From contig NZ_VFAH01000008.1 in assembly GCF_008929045.1 (NCBI RefSeq), forward strand, positions 124,001-188,000: a DNA stretch of 64,000 nt, given 5' to 3'. Positions 17,064-26,115 of this stretch are shown piece by piece (position 1 is the stretch's first letter; every line of letters begins with the position of its first letter). The DNA is from Noviherbaspirillum aerium (GTDB taxonomy: Bacteria; Pseudomonadota; Gammaproteobacteria; Burkholderiales; Burkholderiaceae_D). The notes beneath the pieces were generated by a model. That model saw only the letters and a list, made by a program, of their open reading frames with translations. It ran no database searches and had not been told where the DNA came from. Both the position numbers and the translations under genes were made by a program.

Positions 17064-18107
17064 ATGAATATTTTCGCCAAGAAGCGTATTGCCGTTGCCG
17101 TCCTGTCCCTGCTTTGCGCAACGACTGTGTACTCGCAGGAGAAAGTTCTCAATCTCTATTCGGCGCGTCACTATCAGACCGACGAGCAGCTCTACAATAA
17201 CTTTACGCAGCAGACCGGTATTCGTATCAATCGCATCGAAGCGGATGATGCCGCGCTGGTGGAGCGGCTGCGCAACGAAGGCAAGAACAGTCCGGCCGAC
17301 GTGATCCTGCTGGTCGATGCGGCCCGCCTGTGGCGCGCGCAGGTGGAAGGCCAGTTCCAGCCGGTGCGTTCGACAGTGCTGGAAGAGCGAATCCCCGCCA
17401 ATCTGCGCGGCGGGGACGAGGGGCAGGGCGCCCAGTGGTTTGGCTTGTCCACCCGTGCCCGCATCATTGTCTACAACAAGGTGCGCGTAAAGCGTGAAGA
17501 TGTCGCTACCTATGAATCGCTGGCCGACCCGATCAACAAGGGCAAGGTCTGCACCCGTTCCGGCAACCATCCGTACATGCTTTCCATGATCGGCTCGATG
17601 ATCGAGCGCAGCGGTGAAGCGGCGACCGAAAAATGGGCACAAGGGATGGTCGCCAATTTCGCGCGTCCGCCGCAGGGTGGCGATACCGACCAGATCAAGG
17701 GCGTGGCCTCGGGCGAGTGCGGCATTGCGGTGGCCAACTCCTACTACTACGCGCGCCTGCTGCGCTCGACGAAGTCCGAAGACCGCGAAATGATGAACAA
17801 GGTCGGCTTCGTATGGCCGAACCAGGAGAGCTCCGGGACTCACATCAACGTTGCCGGCGGTGCGGTAGCCAGGTACGCGCCCCATCGCGAGGCCGCAGTG
17901 AAATTCCTTGAATACCTCGCCGGTGATGAAGCCCAGGCCTATTTCGCCAACGGCAATAACGAATGGCCGGTGGTCTCATCTGCGGTGCCGAAGAACCCGG
18001 TGCTGCAGCAGATGGGCAAATTCAAGACCGAGAACGTATCGATTACTGCCATCGGCAAGAACCAGATCGCGGCCCAGAAGATACTCGATCGCGTCGGCTA
18101 CAAATAA
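17064..18107 (+). CDS. Periplasmic Fe3+-binding protein (FbpA/FutA family)
   Basis: The 347-residue protein begins with a signal peptide cut near TTVYSQ. The mature start EKVLNLYSARHYQTDEQLY and the tyrosine-rich ANSYYYARLL match the FutA/FbpA class of ferric-ion ABC transporter binding proteins, where Tyr residues bind iron directly. AAGGAT precedes the ATG. Permease and ATPase genes of such a transporter are not next to it, so it must work with a transporter encoded elsewhere, or hand iron over differently. Location behind the tonB-exbBD genes and before a siderophore receptor supports iron uptake. Confidence 0.9.
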   Translation: MNIFAKKRIAVAVLSLLCATTVYSQEKVLNLYSARHYQTDEQLYNNFTQQTGIRINRIEADDAALVERLRNEGKNSPADVILLVDAARLWRAQVEGQFQPVRSTVLEERIPANLRGGDEGQGAQWFGLSTRARIIVYNKVRVKREDVATYESLADPINKGKVCTRSGNHPYMLSMIGSMIERSGEAATEKWAQGMVANFARPPQGGDTDQIKGVASGECGIAVANSYYYARLLRSTKSEDREMMNKVGFVWPNQESSGTHINVAGGAVARYAPHREAAVKFLEYLAGDEAQAYFANGNNEWPVVSSAVPKNPVLQQMGKFKTENVSITAIGKNQIAAQKILDRVGYK

Positions 18108-18205
18108 TTTTTTCGCTTTCACTTTTCCATCACTCATGTCGCAGCCAGCCACTCCCTGTTGATAGCCAGCCTGACGATTCAATTCACTATCCACAGAAAT
18201 ATAAA

Positions 18206-20476
18206 ATGAAAAAGAAATCTGCAAAACGCCACGCACTCGAGGCTGGGAAGCGTGCACGGCAAGTCCAGACCTCGGCACAGGCCGAAACGCGCCGTACGTC
18301 CAGCCTGCCGCTGGGCGCACTGATGCTTGCTGCATCGGTTTCCGCAACCGCGCAGAACGTCGCTCCGGCCCCCGCTTCCTCAGATCAGGTGATGCCGACT
18401 GTGGAAGTGCAGGGCCAGCGCGAAACCCTGAGCAAGGATTCGCTGCGTACGACCACCACCGGCATCGGCAAGGGCACCCAGCAACTGCGTGACATACCGC
18501 AGTCGGTGACGGTAATGACCGAGCGCCTGATCGACGACCGCAACCTGGATGATTTCCGTGAAGTGCTGCGCACCACCGCAGGCGTCACGTTCCAGGCCGG
18601 CGAAACAGGGGAGGAGGATGTACGCCTGCGCGGCTTTTCGCTGGGCCAGGCCGGCGATATTTATACGGACGGTCTGCGCGACGGCGCGCTGTACGAGCGC
18701 GACACCTTCAATAACGATCGCATCGAAGTGCTGAAAGGTTCGGCCTCGATGTTGTTCGGCAAGGGTTCGACCGGCGGCATCGTCAACCAGGTCAGCAAGA
18801 TGCCTTTCCTGTTTGACCAGCACGAGGTTACCTATACCCTCGGCAGCGGCGACTTGCACCGCTTTACCGGCGACTTCAATATCAAGACGGGCGACGATGC
18901 AGCCCTTCGCCTGAATGCGATGGTGCACAATGCGGATAACTGGGGCGCCAAGCAGAAGAAGCTCGGCATCGCACCGACTTACAGTTGGGGCATCGGGACC
19001 CGTGACGAGTTCACCGTGGGTCTGTTCCACCTCGATATCGACGGCCGGCCGAACTACAGCAATCCCTGGTTCCTTTCCGGTGGCAATCGCGGCACTATTC
19101 TCGAGACGCTGCCGGCCAAGAACTATTACGGTTTCGCCAGTGATTACCTTGATACCCGCGCCACCTACGGCACGCTGGCCCACGTACATCGCTTTGATGA
19201 CGGCAGCCAAGTCAAGACCCAGGTGCGTCATGGCCGCTACGAGCGCGACTTGTGGGCCAGCGTAATTCAGTTTGCCCCCGGCACGACCAGGGAAAACTTC
19301 AGCGACGCCACCGTCCTGCGTCGGGCGCCTAAAGGTCGCACTGCCGTCAGCGACACCACGCAACTGTCGAGTGATTACTCAGGCAAGTTCAACTTCGGCG
19401 GCCGCCAGCATGAACTGCTGACAGGGGTCGATTTCTACCAGGAAGACGCCAAGCGCAACAACAGCTTCCCCGGCACCGCGAGTCCGCTGACGACCACGGT
19501 TGGCACGCCGAATGATGGCGACTGGCGCGCCGATACGCGGGGAAATCCTGTGTACAACAATTTCGACGCGCGCAACATCGGTCTGTATGCGCAGGACATG
19601 GTCAGCATCACCGACACTTTCAAGCTGCTCGGCGGTTTGCGCTTCGACCACTTCACCGCCAAATACAATACCGCGGCCGGTCTGAGCAATGACCGCAGCG
19701 AAAGCCTCTGGTCGCCCCGCGTCGGCGCGCTGTTCCAGCCGAGCGACTGGGCATCGTATTACGTGTCCTACGGTACTTCCTACAATACTTCCGGCGACAC
19801 CTACCAGTTCACTCCGGCCGCGCCGACACCTGGTTCGCAGGCGGAGCGGGACGCCAATACACCGGCGGAGAAGAGCCGCAACTTCGAACTGGGCGGCAAG
19901 TGGGAGCTTTTCGAGAAGCGCACTTCGCTCGGTCTCGCCGCGTTTTACAGCGAGAAGTACAACGAGCGCAACACCGACCCGGATACCGCATCCACCCAGC
20001 AGCTCCTGTCGGGTAAACGGCATGCAGCGGGCCTGGAGTTCAACCTCGCCGGCCGCATCACGCCGAAGTGGGAAGTGTTCTTCAACCATACCTGGATTCC
20101 GCGCGCCAAGATCGACAATAGCAATGTCGCCCTCAACGCGGCAGGCACCGGTCCGCAAGTGCAGGGCGACCGTCCGGGCCTGACGCCAAGGCACAGCGGC
20201 AGCCTCTGGACCACGTACCGTATCCTGCCGGATCTTCGCCTTGGCGCCGGCCTGACCTACCGCGGCCAGCAGAACCCGGAGGGTGCACGGCACGTGACGG
20301 CAGACAGCTTCACCGTAGTTGATGCAATGGCCGAGTACACGATCAATCAGACGTGGTCCGCCAAGCTGAACGTAACCAACCTGACTGACAAGCTCTATGC
20401 CGATTCCCTGTACCGCGGTTTCTATGCGCCTGGCGCACCGCGTCGTGTGGAACTGACGCTGAAAGCGATGTTCTAG
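18206..20476 (+). CDS. TonB-dependent siderophore receptor
   Basis: Starting at ATG 18206 the protein has 756 residues. A long basic N-region ([19 protein letters not shown]) precedes a hydrophobic signal near residues 35-50. The plug domain contains [37 protein letters not shown] and [28 protein letters not shown], typical of ferric-siderophore receptors; the rest forms the 22-strand barrel and ends in the canonical phenylalanine (LTLKAMF). The gene directly downstream encodes a PiuC/YbiX-type hydroxylase, which accompanies Fiu/PiuA catecholate receptors, so a catecholate or monocatecholate substrate is likely. No ribosome site is obvious. Confidence 0.93.
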   Translation: MKKKSAKRHALEAGKRARQVQTSAQAETRRTSSLPLGALMLAASVSATAQNVAPAPASSDQVMPTVEVQGQRETLSKDSLRTTTTGIGKGTQQLRDIPQSVTVMTERLIDDRNLDDFREVLRTTAGVTFQAGETGEEDVRLRGFSLGQAGDIYTDGLRDGALYERDTFNNDRIEVLKGSASMLFGKGSTGGIVNQVSKMPFLFDQHEVTYTLGSGDLHRFTGDFNIKTGDDAALRLNAMVHNADNWGAKQKKLGIAPTYSWGIGTRDEFTVGLFHLDIDGRPNYSNPWFLSGGNRGTILETLPAKNYYGFASDYLDTRATYGTLAHVHRFDDGSQVKTQVRHGRYERDLWASVIQFAPGTTRENFSDATVLRRAPKGRTAVSDTTQLSSDYSGKFNFGGRQHELLTGVDFYQEDAKRNNSFPGTASPLTTTVGTPNDGDWRADTRGNPVYNNFDARNIGLYAQDMVSITDTFKLLGGLRFDHFTAKYNTAAGLSNDRSESLWSPRVGALFQPSDWASYYVSYGTSYNTSGDTYQFTPAAPTPGSQAERDANTPAEKSRNFELGGKWELFEKRTSLGLAAFYSEKYNERNTDPDTASTQQLLSGKRHAAGLEFNLAGRITPKWEVFFNHTWIPRAKIDNSNVALNAAGTGPQVQGDRPGLTPRHSGSLWTTYRILPDLRLGAGLTYRGQQNPEGARHVTADSFTVVDAMAEYTINQTWSAKLNVTNLTDKLYADSLYRGFYAPGAPRRVELTLKAMF

Positions 20477-20486
20477 GAAATCTCTG

Positions 20487-21176
20487 ATGCTTCTGCACCT
20501 GAAGAACGTCCTCTCCCGCGACGAACTGGCGACTGCCCGGGCACTGCTCGGGCAGGGGGCACCGTGGGTGGACGGACGGGTGAGTGCGGGCGGCCAGGCG
20601 GTTGCCCGCAAGAACAACGAGCAACTGGCACAGGACAGCGATGTCTCTCGCCAGCTGCAGTCGTTGATCCTGGCTGCGGCGCAGCGCGACCCGCTGTTCT
20701 TTTCCGCAGCCCTGCCGCGCAAGATCTTCAATCCGCTGTTCAATCGTTATCGTGGCGACAGCAATTATTACGGCGCGCATATAGACGGCGCCGTGCTTTA
20801 TTCCCGCAACCCCGCGCAATGGGTACGCACCGACTTGTCCTGCACCTTGTTCCTGTCCGAGCCTGACGAATACGATGGCGGCGAGCTGGTAATGCAGGAC
20901 CCGCAGGGCGAGCGCCGCATCAAGCTGCCGGCCGGTGACCTGGTGCTCTATCCGGGCACGACCCTGCACCAGGTGACACCCGTGACACGGGGAACGCGCC
21001 TGGCAAGCTTCTTCTGGATCGAAAGCATGGTGCGCGGTAGCGACCAGCGTCAGCTGCTCTTCGAGATGGACATGGCGCTGCTGAAACTGCGCGACTCTCT
21101 TGGAGAACAGGAGCCTTCAGTGGTGCAGCTGACCGGCACTTACCACAACCTGTTGCGGATGTGGGCGGATACGTGA
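20487..21176 (+). CDS. piuC: PKHD-type Fe(II)/2-oxoglutarate hydroxylase
   Basis: The 229-residue protein is of the PiuC/YbiX family. Iron ligands H98 and D100 in [10 protein letters not shown] and H161 in TTLHQV are present, and R171 fits the 2-oxoglutarate carboxylate site. The start has TAGGAAAT overlapping the receptor stop codon region, ten bases away. Members are Fur-controlled partners of catecholate receptors; the hydroxylated substrate is not established. It overlaps the next gene by GTGA. Confidence 0.92.
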   Translation: MLLHLKNVLSRDELATARALLGQGAPWVDGRVSAGGQAVARKNNEQLAQDSDVSRQLQSLILAAAQRDPLFFSAALPRKIFNPLFNRYRGDSNYYGAHIDGAVLYSRNPAQWVRTDLSCTLFLSEPDEYDGGELVMQDPQGERRIKLPAGDLVLYPGTTLHQVTPVTRGTRLASFFWIESMVRGSDQRQLLFEMDMALLKLRDSLGEQEPSVVQLTGTYHNLLRMWADT

Positions 21177-22288
21177 GCGGACTTCCCTCCGTTGAACCCA
21201 TCCCCGAGGGTGTTGTAAGCCTTGAGGATCATGAACGGCATGCGACCCAACGCCTGGATGCCAATGCGCTAGCCTATTTCTGCGGGGGCGCCGCCGATGA
21301 GATCACGCTCCGTGCCAACCGGGTCGCCTGGGACGGCATCCAGTTGTCGTCCCGGGTGTTGCGCGATCTGGTCGGAGGCCATACGCGCACGGCCTTGTTC
21401 GGCCGCACGCTAGCTCACCCCATCCTGCTGGCCCCGGTGGCGTTTCAGCGCATGGCGCATCGTGATGGCGAAATGGCGACCGCCTACGCGGCCAGCATGC
21501 AGGGCGCGGGACTGGTGCTGAGTTCGCAGGCGAGCGTGCTGCTTGAAGATGTGGCACTCGCCGTATTGGCTGAACGGCAGCGCGGACCGCTGTGGTTTCA
21601 ACTCTATTTTCAGCACGATCGCGGTTTTACCGAAGAACTCGTGCGCCGTGCCGAAAATGCCGGATACGAAGCGCTGGTGGTTACCATCGACGCCTCCAGC
21701 AGCGGCGTACGGGACCGGGAGCGCCGCGCAGGCTTCAAGTTGCCATCGGGCATATCCGCAGTCAATCTTGCCGGCCTGCCGGCCGCCAAGCCATTCATGC
21801 TGGAAGCAAATCAGAGCCGCATGTTCGATGCACTATTGAAGACTGCTCCGACCTGGAAAGACATCGAATGGCTGCGTGGCATCACGCGTTTGCCGATCAT
21901 TCTCAAAGGGATCATGCATCCCGCAGATGCGCAGCTTGCGGCGCACCATGGCGCGGATGGCGTCATCGTCTCGAACCACGGCGGCCGGACGCTAGATACC
22001 CTGCCTGCAACAGCGGCCGTGCTGCCCAGGATTCGTGCCGCGGTGGGGCCGCAATTTCCGCTACTGGCCGATGGAGGCATCCGGCGCGGCACCGATGTTT
22101 TGAAGGCGATTGCACTGGGCGCCGATGCGGTCCTGATCGGACGTCCCTATATATTTGGCCTGGCCAACGCAGGAGCCATGGGCGTATCGCATGTGGTAAG
22201 ACTGCTTCGCGATGAGCTGGAAATCGCCATGGCCTTGTGCGGCTGCGCCACACTGGCCGAGATCAATTCGGATGCATTATTCAGCTGA
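21173..22288 (+). CDS. FMN-dependent alpha-hydroxy-acid dehydrogenase
   Basis: I choose GTG 21173, which overlaps the piuC stop as GTGA, giving 371 residues; an earlier GTG at 21161 is possible. The TIM-barrel FMN enzyme family (lactate/glycolate/mandelate oxidase, LldD) is clear from [32 protein letters not shown], where SNHGGR holds the catalytic histidine and substrate arginine, and from [30 protein letters not shown] for FMN phosphate binding. It oxidises a 2-hydroxy acid to a 2-oxo acid. Translational coupling to a siderophore-linked hydroxylase is unusual and hints at a substrate from siderophore or citrate-like chemistry; that link is inference. Confidence 0.88.
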   Translation: MSGLPSVEPIPEGVVSLEDHERHATQRLDANALAYFCGGAADEITLRANRVAWDGIQLSSRVLRDLVGGHTRTALFGRTLAHPILLAPVAFQRMAHRDGEMATAYAASMQGAGLVLSSQASVLLEDVALAVLAERQRGPLWFQLYFQHDRGFTEELVRRAENAGYEALVVTIDASSSGVRDRERRAGFKLPSGISAVNLAGLPAAKPFMLEANQSRMFDALLKTAPTWKDIEWLRGITRLPIILKGIMHPADAQLAAHHGADGVIVSNHGGRTLDTLPATAAVLPRIRAAVGPQFPLLADGGIRRGTDVLKAIALGADAVLIGRPYIFGLANAGAMGVSHVVRLLRDELEIAMALCGCATLAEINSDALFS

Positions 22289-22515
22289 GCCTCTGGTATC
22301 GATGACATGTCATGTCAAAAAACTTAGATGCTTTTTCTTCCGAACTCGATGTTTCTTTCTTTCGTCAAGGTTGATGCTGCAGTCATGGATTGATGAACAG
22401 TTGTCGGATGGCGAACGCAACTTGGCCAAGTGCAAAACACGTGGTCTCATGCCATGACCCTCTTGGGTTTGGCAACGGGACAGCGGTTGCCCATAAGCCC
22501 ATCGCCGCCAATAAC
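22289..22515. other. Spacer between iron-uptake genes and MITE-like element
   Basis: No gene is supported. GGCAAC and GTTGCC form a short inverted repeat near 22478-22492. No clear terminator for the iron-uptake run was found. Confidence 0.4.
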
Positions 22516-22676
22516 TAGAGCGGATTGCCGGTGAATGGTCGGCCGCCTCGGCTTGCCCTGGGCACTTGGCCGCGTTGTTCGTCGCTGGTGTGGCCCGCCA
22601 CACGGGGCTCCTTGCGCCTTGCCCTGCATCCCAGGGCAAACCGATTCTTCCATACATCCACCTGCAATCCGCTCTA
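22516..22676. mobile_element. MITE-like element, TAGAGCGG type
   Basis: This 161-bp non-coding element has 13-bp perfect inverted ends, TAGAGCGGATTGC at 22516 and its complement ending at 22676; with two mismatches the match extends to 22 bp. The outer TA may be the target duplication. Inside, TTGCCCTGGG (22553-22562) pairs with CCCAGGGCAA (22630-22639), and GTGTGGC pairs with GCCACAC between them, so the whole unit can fold into a long branched hairpin. It ends five bases before the dnaE2 stop codon. No transposase is encoded. Confidence 0.75.
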
Positions 22677-22681
22677 ATCTT

Positions 22682-25600
22682 TCACGCAAAGTCCCTGCTG
22701 TGAAATTGCAGCCGCCCTAACAATCCTGACATGTCCACCAGCCGGCTGGCCACCAGGTGATGCACATTGCTTTCACATTGCCATACGCCATACACACCTA
22801 GCAGCTGCGATCCAAGCAATTCCCTGCGGTAGCGTTCGATCAGCGCCGGCCATACGATGACATTGACCAGTCCGGTCTCGTCCTCGATCGTGACGAACAT
22901 GGTGCCGTTGGCCGTCTGCGGGCGCTGGCGAACCGTGACAATGCCGCATGCTCGTGCAAGCTGGCGATCCGCGAAGGTATGCAATGTCTCCGCGGGCAGG
23001 AAACGCTTTGCCGCCAGCGAGGCACGCAGCAGGGCCAGTGGATGCCTGCCGAGCGTGAGGCCGGTGGAGTGATAGTCCGCCACAATGTCTTCTCCTTCGG
23101 TTGGCGCAGCAAGCCGCACCGGTTCTTCTTCGATGCCTGCCGTCTTGAGCAGCCCCTTGTCCGGCTCGGATGTCACTGCATGCCACAGCGCCTGGCGCCG
23201 ATGCCCGGCCAGCGCCTCCAGGGCATTGGCATTGGCCAGCATCTCCAGGTCATGCCGCGTCAGCTGCGCGCGCAGAGCCAGATCCGCCAAGTCCCGGAAA
23301 GACCTGACCGCGCGTGCTTCTTCAATACGCCAGCCCGTCTCGCGGGACAAGCCGCGAACCATGCTGAAACCCAGGCGCACCGCAGGCTGGCCTTGGGGCG
23401 GCGTTGCCATCGCGCCGGTTTTTTGCATGACATCAGGTAGCTGCATGGCCGCCTCTCCGTCGGACCATTCCAGCCTGGCATCCCAGTCGCTGTAACGGAT
23501 ATCGACCGGACGTACCGTGACCTTGTGGCGACGGGCATCCTGGACCAGTTGTGAAGGCGAATAGAAACCCATCGGCTGGCTGTTCAGGAGCGCAGCCAGA
23601 AAGGCAGCCGGTTCATGGCATTTGATCCAGGAACTCGCATAGGCCAGCAAGGCAAAGCTTGCCGCATGGCTTTCAGGAAAGCCATACTCGGCGAAGCCGT
23701 GAATCTGCCGCACGATGGCGTCGATGAACTCCTCCTCGTAGCCATTTTTTTTCATGCCGGCTATGAGCTTGTCCTGGAATTTCCCGATGTCGCCCTTGCG
23801 CCGCCATGCCGCCATCGCGCGCCGCAACTGATCGGCTTCCCCGGCGGTGAAGTCGGCCGCCAGAATGGCGATCTGCATGACCTGTTCCTGGAAAATGGCA
23901 ACGCCAAGCGTGCGCGACAAGGCCTGCCTGATCTTCTCGCTGGGGTAGGTGACCGGCTCCAGTCCCTGCCGGCGACGCAGATAGGGATGCACCATGCCTC
24001 CCTGGATCGGGCCCGGGCGCACGATCGCCACCTGAATCACCAGATCATAAAACTCCCTGGGACGCAGGCGCGGCAGCATGGTCATCTGCGCCCGGCTTTC
24101 GATCTGGAACACGCCGATGGTGTCGGCCCTGGAAATCATGGCGTAAGTGGCCGGATCTTCGCGCGGGATGTCCGGCAGGCTGAAGGGCTCGCCGCGCAGG
24201 TCGGTGATGAAATCCAGCGCACGGCGGATCATGCTGAGCATGCCCAGTGCGAGAATGTCGACCTTGAGCAGGCCCAGCGCATCGATGTCGTCCTTGTCCC
24301 ATTGCACCACGCTGCGATCCTTCATCGCGGCATTTTCAATCGGCACAAGCCGGGAAAGCTTGCCGCGCGCGATGATGAAACCGCCAGGATGCTGCGACAG
24401 GTGGCGGGGAAAACGCATCAGTTTTTCGGCGATGTCGGCCCATTGCACGGCCATTGGCGATTCCTTCTCCATCCCGCATTCGGCAAAGCGCTCGGCCAGG
24501 CTGTTCTTGCCGTCCCACCAGCGGTGCGACTTCGCGACCTGGTCGACGATGCCCAGATCCACGCCAAGGGCCTTGCCGACATCGCGCAGCACGCTGCGCG
24601 GCTTGTAGCTGATGACGACCCCGGTCAGGGCCGCGCGCAGCCGTCCGTACTTGTTGTAAATGTACTGGATGACTTCTTCCCTGCGCTGGTGTTCGAAATC
24701 GACATCGATGTCCGGCGGTTCATCGCGCTCTCTTGAGATGAAGCGCTCGAAAAGCAGGGTGCTGCGCGAAGGATCGACCTCGGTGATGCCCAGGCAATAG
24801 CAGACCACCGAATTGGCGGCGGAACCGCGCCCCTGACAGAGAATGCCCGCGCTGCGCGCAAAGCGCACGATGTCGTACACGGTCAGGAAATAGGGCTCAT
24901 AACGCTTCTCCTCGATCAGGCTGAGCTCGTGTTCGAGTTGCTGCTGCACTGCCGGGGGGATGCCGTTGATAAAGCGCTCCATGGCGCCGGCATAGACTTC
25001 TCGCCGCAGATAGGCGACGGGTGTATAGCCAGGGGGGACGAGTTCGTCCGGATATTCATAGCGCAGTTCATCGAGCGAGAATGTGCACAGTTCGGCGATG
25101 CGCAAGGTTTCCGCCAGAGCGGCAGCCGGATAGATATTGGCCAGCCGCAGCCGCGAGCGCAGGTGTTGCTCTGCATTCGGCGCAAGGTCGTAGCCGCATT
25201 CGGCAATCGATTTGCCAAGTCGGATGGCGGTCAGCGTATCCTGCAGCGGCTTGCGCGAGCGCACATGCATGCAGACGCTTCCGGCGGCGACGATCGGCAG
25301 GCCCGCCCGGCCGGCGGCTTGATTGACAACGGCGCGATGGCGGTCATCACCGGGATGAAGGAGCAGTGTCAGTCCGACCCAGGCGCGTGACGGAAATGCG
25401 CGCGCCATCCATTCCGCCTGCCAATCCAATTCATCGGCTGCAATGCCGGGTGGGGGCAGCAGAATGGCAAGGCAGCCTGGCATGCCGCGCAAGTGAGCAT
25501 AGTCCTGTGGCGGCGAAGTGAAGTCTTCCAGGGTAAGGCGGTAAGTTCCTTTCTGCGTGCGCGTGCGAGCCAGGGTAATCAGTTCCGACAGATTGCCGTA

Positions 25601-25918
25601 GCCATCCCTGTCGGTGGCGAGCAGGCTCAGTCTGAATGCGGGGCGGCCGTCCGCATGCGCCAGCTGGAAGACGCTGCCGATGATCAGATGCAGCCCGCAC
25701 TGCCTGGCTTCGCCATGGGCACGCACCACGCCGGCCAGCGAGCATTCATCGGTCAGCGCCAGGGCTGCGTAACCGAGCTGCGAGGCTCGCAGCACGAGTT
25801 CCTCGGGATGAGAGGCGCCATGCAGGAAAGTGAAATTCCAGAGGCAGTACAGCTCGGCATATGCGGGCAGTAGAGGAGAGGACGGGCTGGAGAACTTTGG
25901 CGACTGGTCAAGACTCAC
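22682..25918 (-). CDS. dnaE2: Error-prone DNA polymerase DnaE2 (ImuC)
   Basis: The 1078-residue protein is a C-family polymerase of the DnaE2/ImuC branch used for SOS mutagenesis. It has an N-terminal PHP domain (YAELYCLWNFTFLHGASHPEEL), the polymerase palm motif PPDIDVDFEHQRREEVI with catalytic aspartates, and a C-terminal OB fold (ACGIVTVRQRPQTANGTMFVTIEDETGLVNVIVW). It starts at GTG 25918 with no visible Shine-Dalgarno, and a LexA box ends 15 bases upstream. It is not in one transcription unit with imuA-imuB here: about 200 bases and its own operator separate them. It is expected to act with ImuB on the beta clamp. Confidence 0.95.
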   Translation of the reverse strand: MSLDQSPKFSSPSSPLLPAYAELYCLWNFTFLHGASHPEELVLRASQLGYAALALTDECSLAGVVRAHGEARQCGLHLIIGSVFQLAHADGRPAFRLSLLATDRDGYGNLSELITLARTRTQKGTYRLTLEDFTSPPQDYAHLRGMPGCLAILLPPPGIAADELDWQAEWMARAFPSRAWVGLTLLLHPGDDRHRAVVNQAAGRAGLPIVAAGSVCMHVRSRKPLQDTLTAIRLGKSIAECGYDLAPNAEQHLRSRLRLANIYPAAALAETLRIAELCTFSLDELRYEYPDELVPPGYTPVAYLRREVYAGAMERFINGIPPAVQQQLEHELSLIEEKRYEPYFLTVYDIVRFARSAGILCQGRGSAANSVVCYCLGITEVDPSRSTLLFERFISRERDEPPDIDVDFEHQRREEVIQYIYNKYGRLRAALTGVVISYKPRSVLRDVGKALGVDLGIVDQVAKSHRWWDGKNSLAERFAECGMEKESPMAVQWADIAEKLMRFPRHLSQHPGGFIIARGKLSRLVPIENAAMKDRSVVQWDKDDIDALGLLKVDILALGMLSMIRRALDFITDLRGEPFSLPDIPREDPATYAMISRADTIGVFQIESRAQMTMLPRLRPREFYDLVIQVAIVRPGPIQGGMVHPYLRRRQGLEPVTYPSEKIRQALSRTLGVAIFQEQVMQIAILAADFTAGEADQLRRAMAAWRRKGDIGKFQDKLIAGMKKNGYEEEFIDAIVRQIHGFAEYGFPESHAASFALLAYASSWIKCHEPAAFLAALLNSQPMGFYSPSQLVQDARRHKVTVRPVDIRYSDWDARLEWSDGEAAMQLPDVMQKTGAMATPPQGQPAVRLGFSMVRGLSRETGWRIEEARAVRSFRDLADLALRAQLTRHDLEMLANANALEALAGHRRQALWHAVTSEPDKGLLKTAGIEEEPVRLAAPTEGEDIVADYHSTGLTLGRHPLALLRASLAAKRFLPAETLHTFADRQLARACGIVTVRQRPQTANGTMFVTIEDETGLVNVIVWPALIERYRRELLGSQLLGVYGVWQCESNVHHLVASRLVDMSGLLGRLQFHSRDFA

Positions 25919-25935
25919 GTTGGCTTGAATTTATA

Positions 25936-25951
25936 CTGTATAAAAATACAG
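25936..25951. promoter_or_regulatory. LexA box of dnaE2
   Basis: CTGTATAAAAATACAG fits CTGT-N8-ACAG exactly, and the flanks TA and TA extend the symmetry. It lies about 15 bases before the dnaE2 GTG, so LexA would cover the promoter or start region. Confidence 0.92.
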
Positions 25952-25953
25952 TA

Positions 25954-26115
25954 TAAAACGGCAAGCTGTCTTTTTGTCAATGTAAATCTGCTATTGCCAA
26001 TGGATGTTGCATACCCGCGTCATGCACATGTCGCCTGCGTCGATGGCATGCCATGCCGCGCCGCCGGTAGCTCCTCCTTCACAGGCTGTCGCCTGCCCAC
26101 TTGCCCTTTGCCGCT
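25954..26115. other. Spacer between imuB and dnaE2
   Basis: No gene seen. It separates imuB from the LexA-controlled dnaE2 promoter. Confidence 0.4.

Noticed and set aside
18380-20743. Antisense frames opposite the siderophore receptor
   Set aside because: Plug and barrel motifs are on the plus strand; the antisense frames are shadows without domains.
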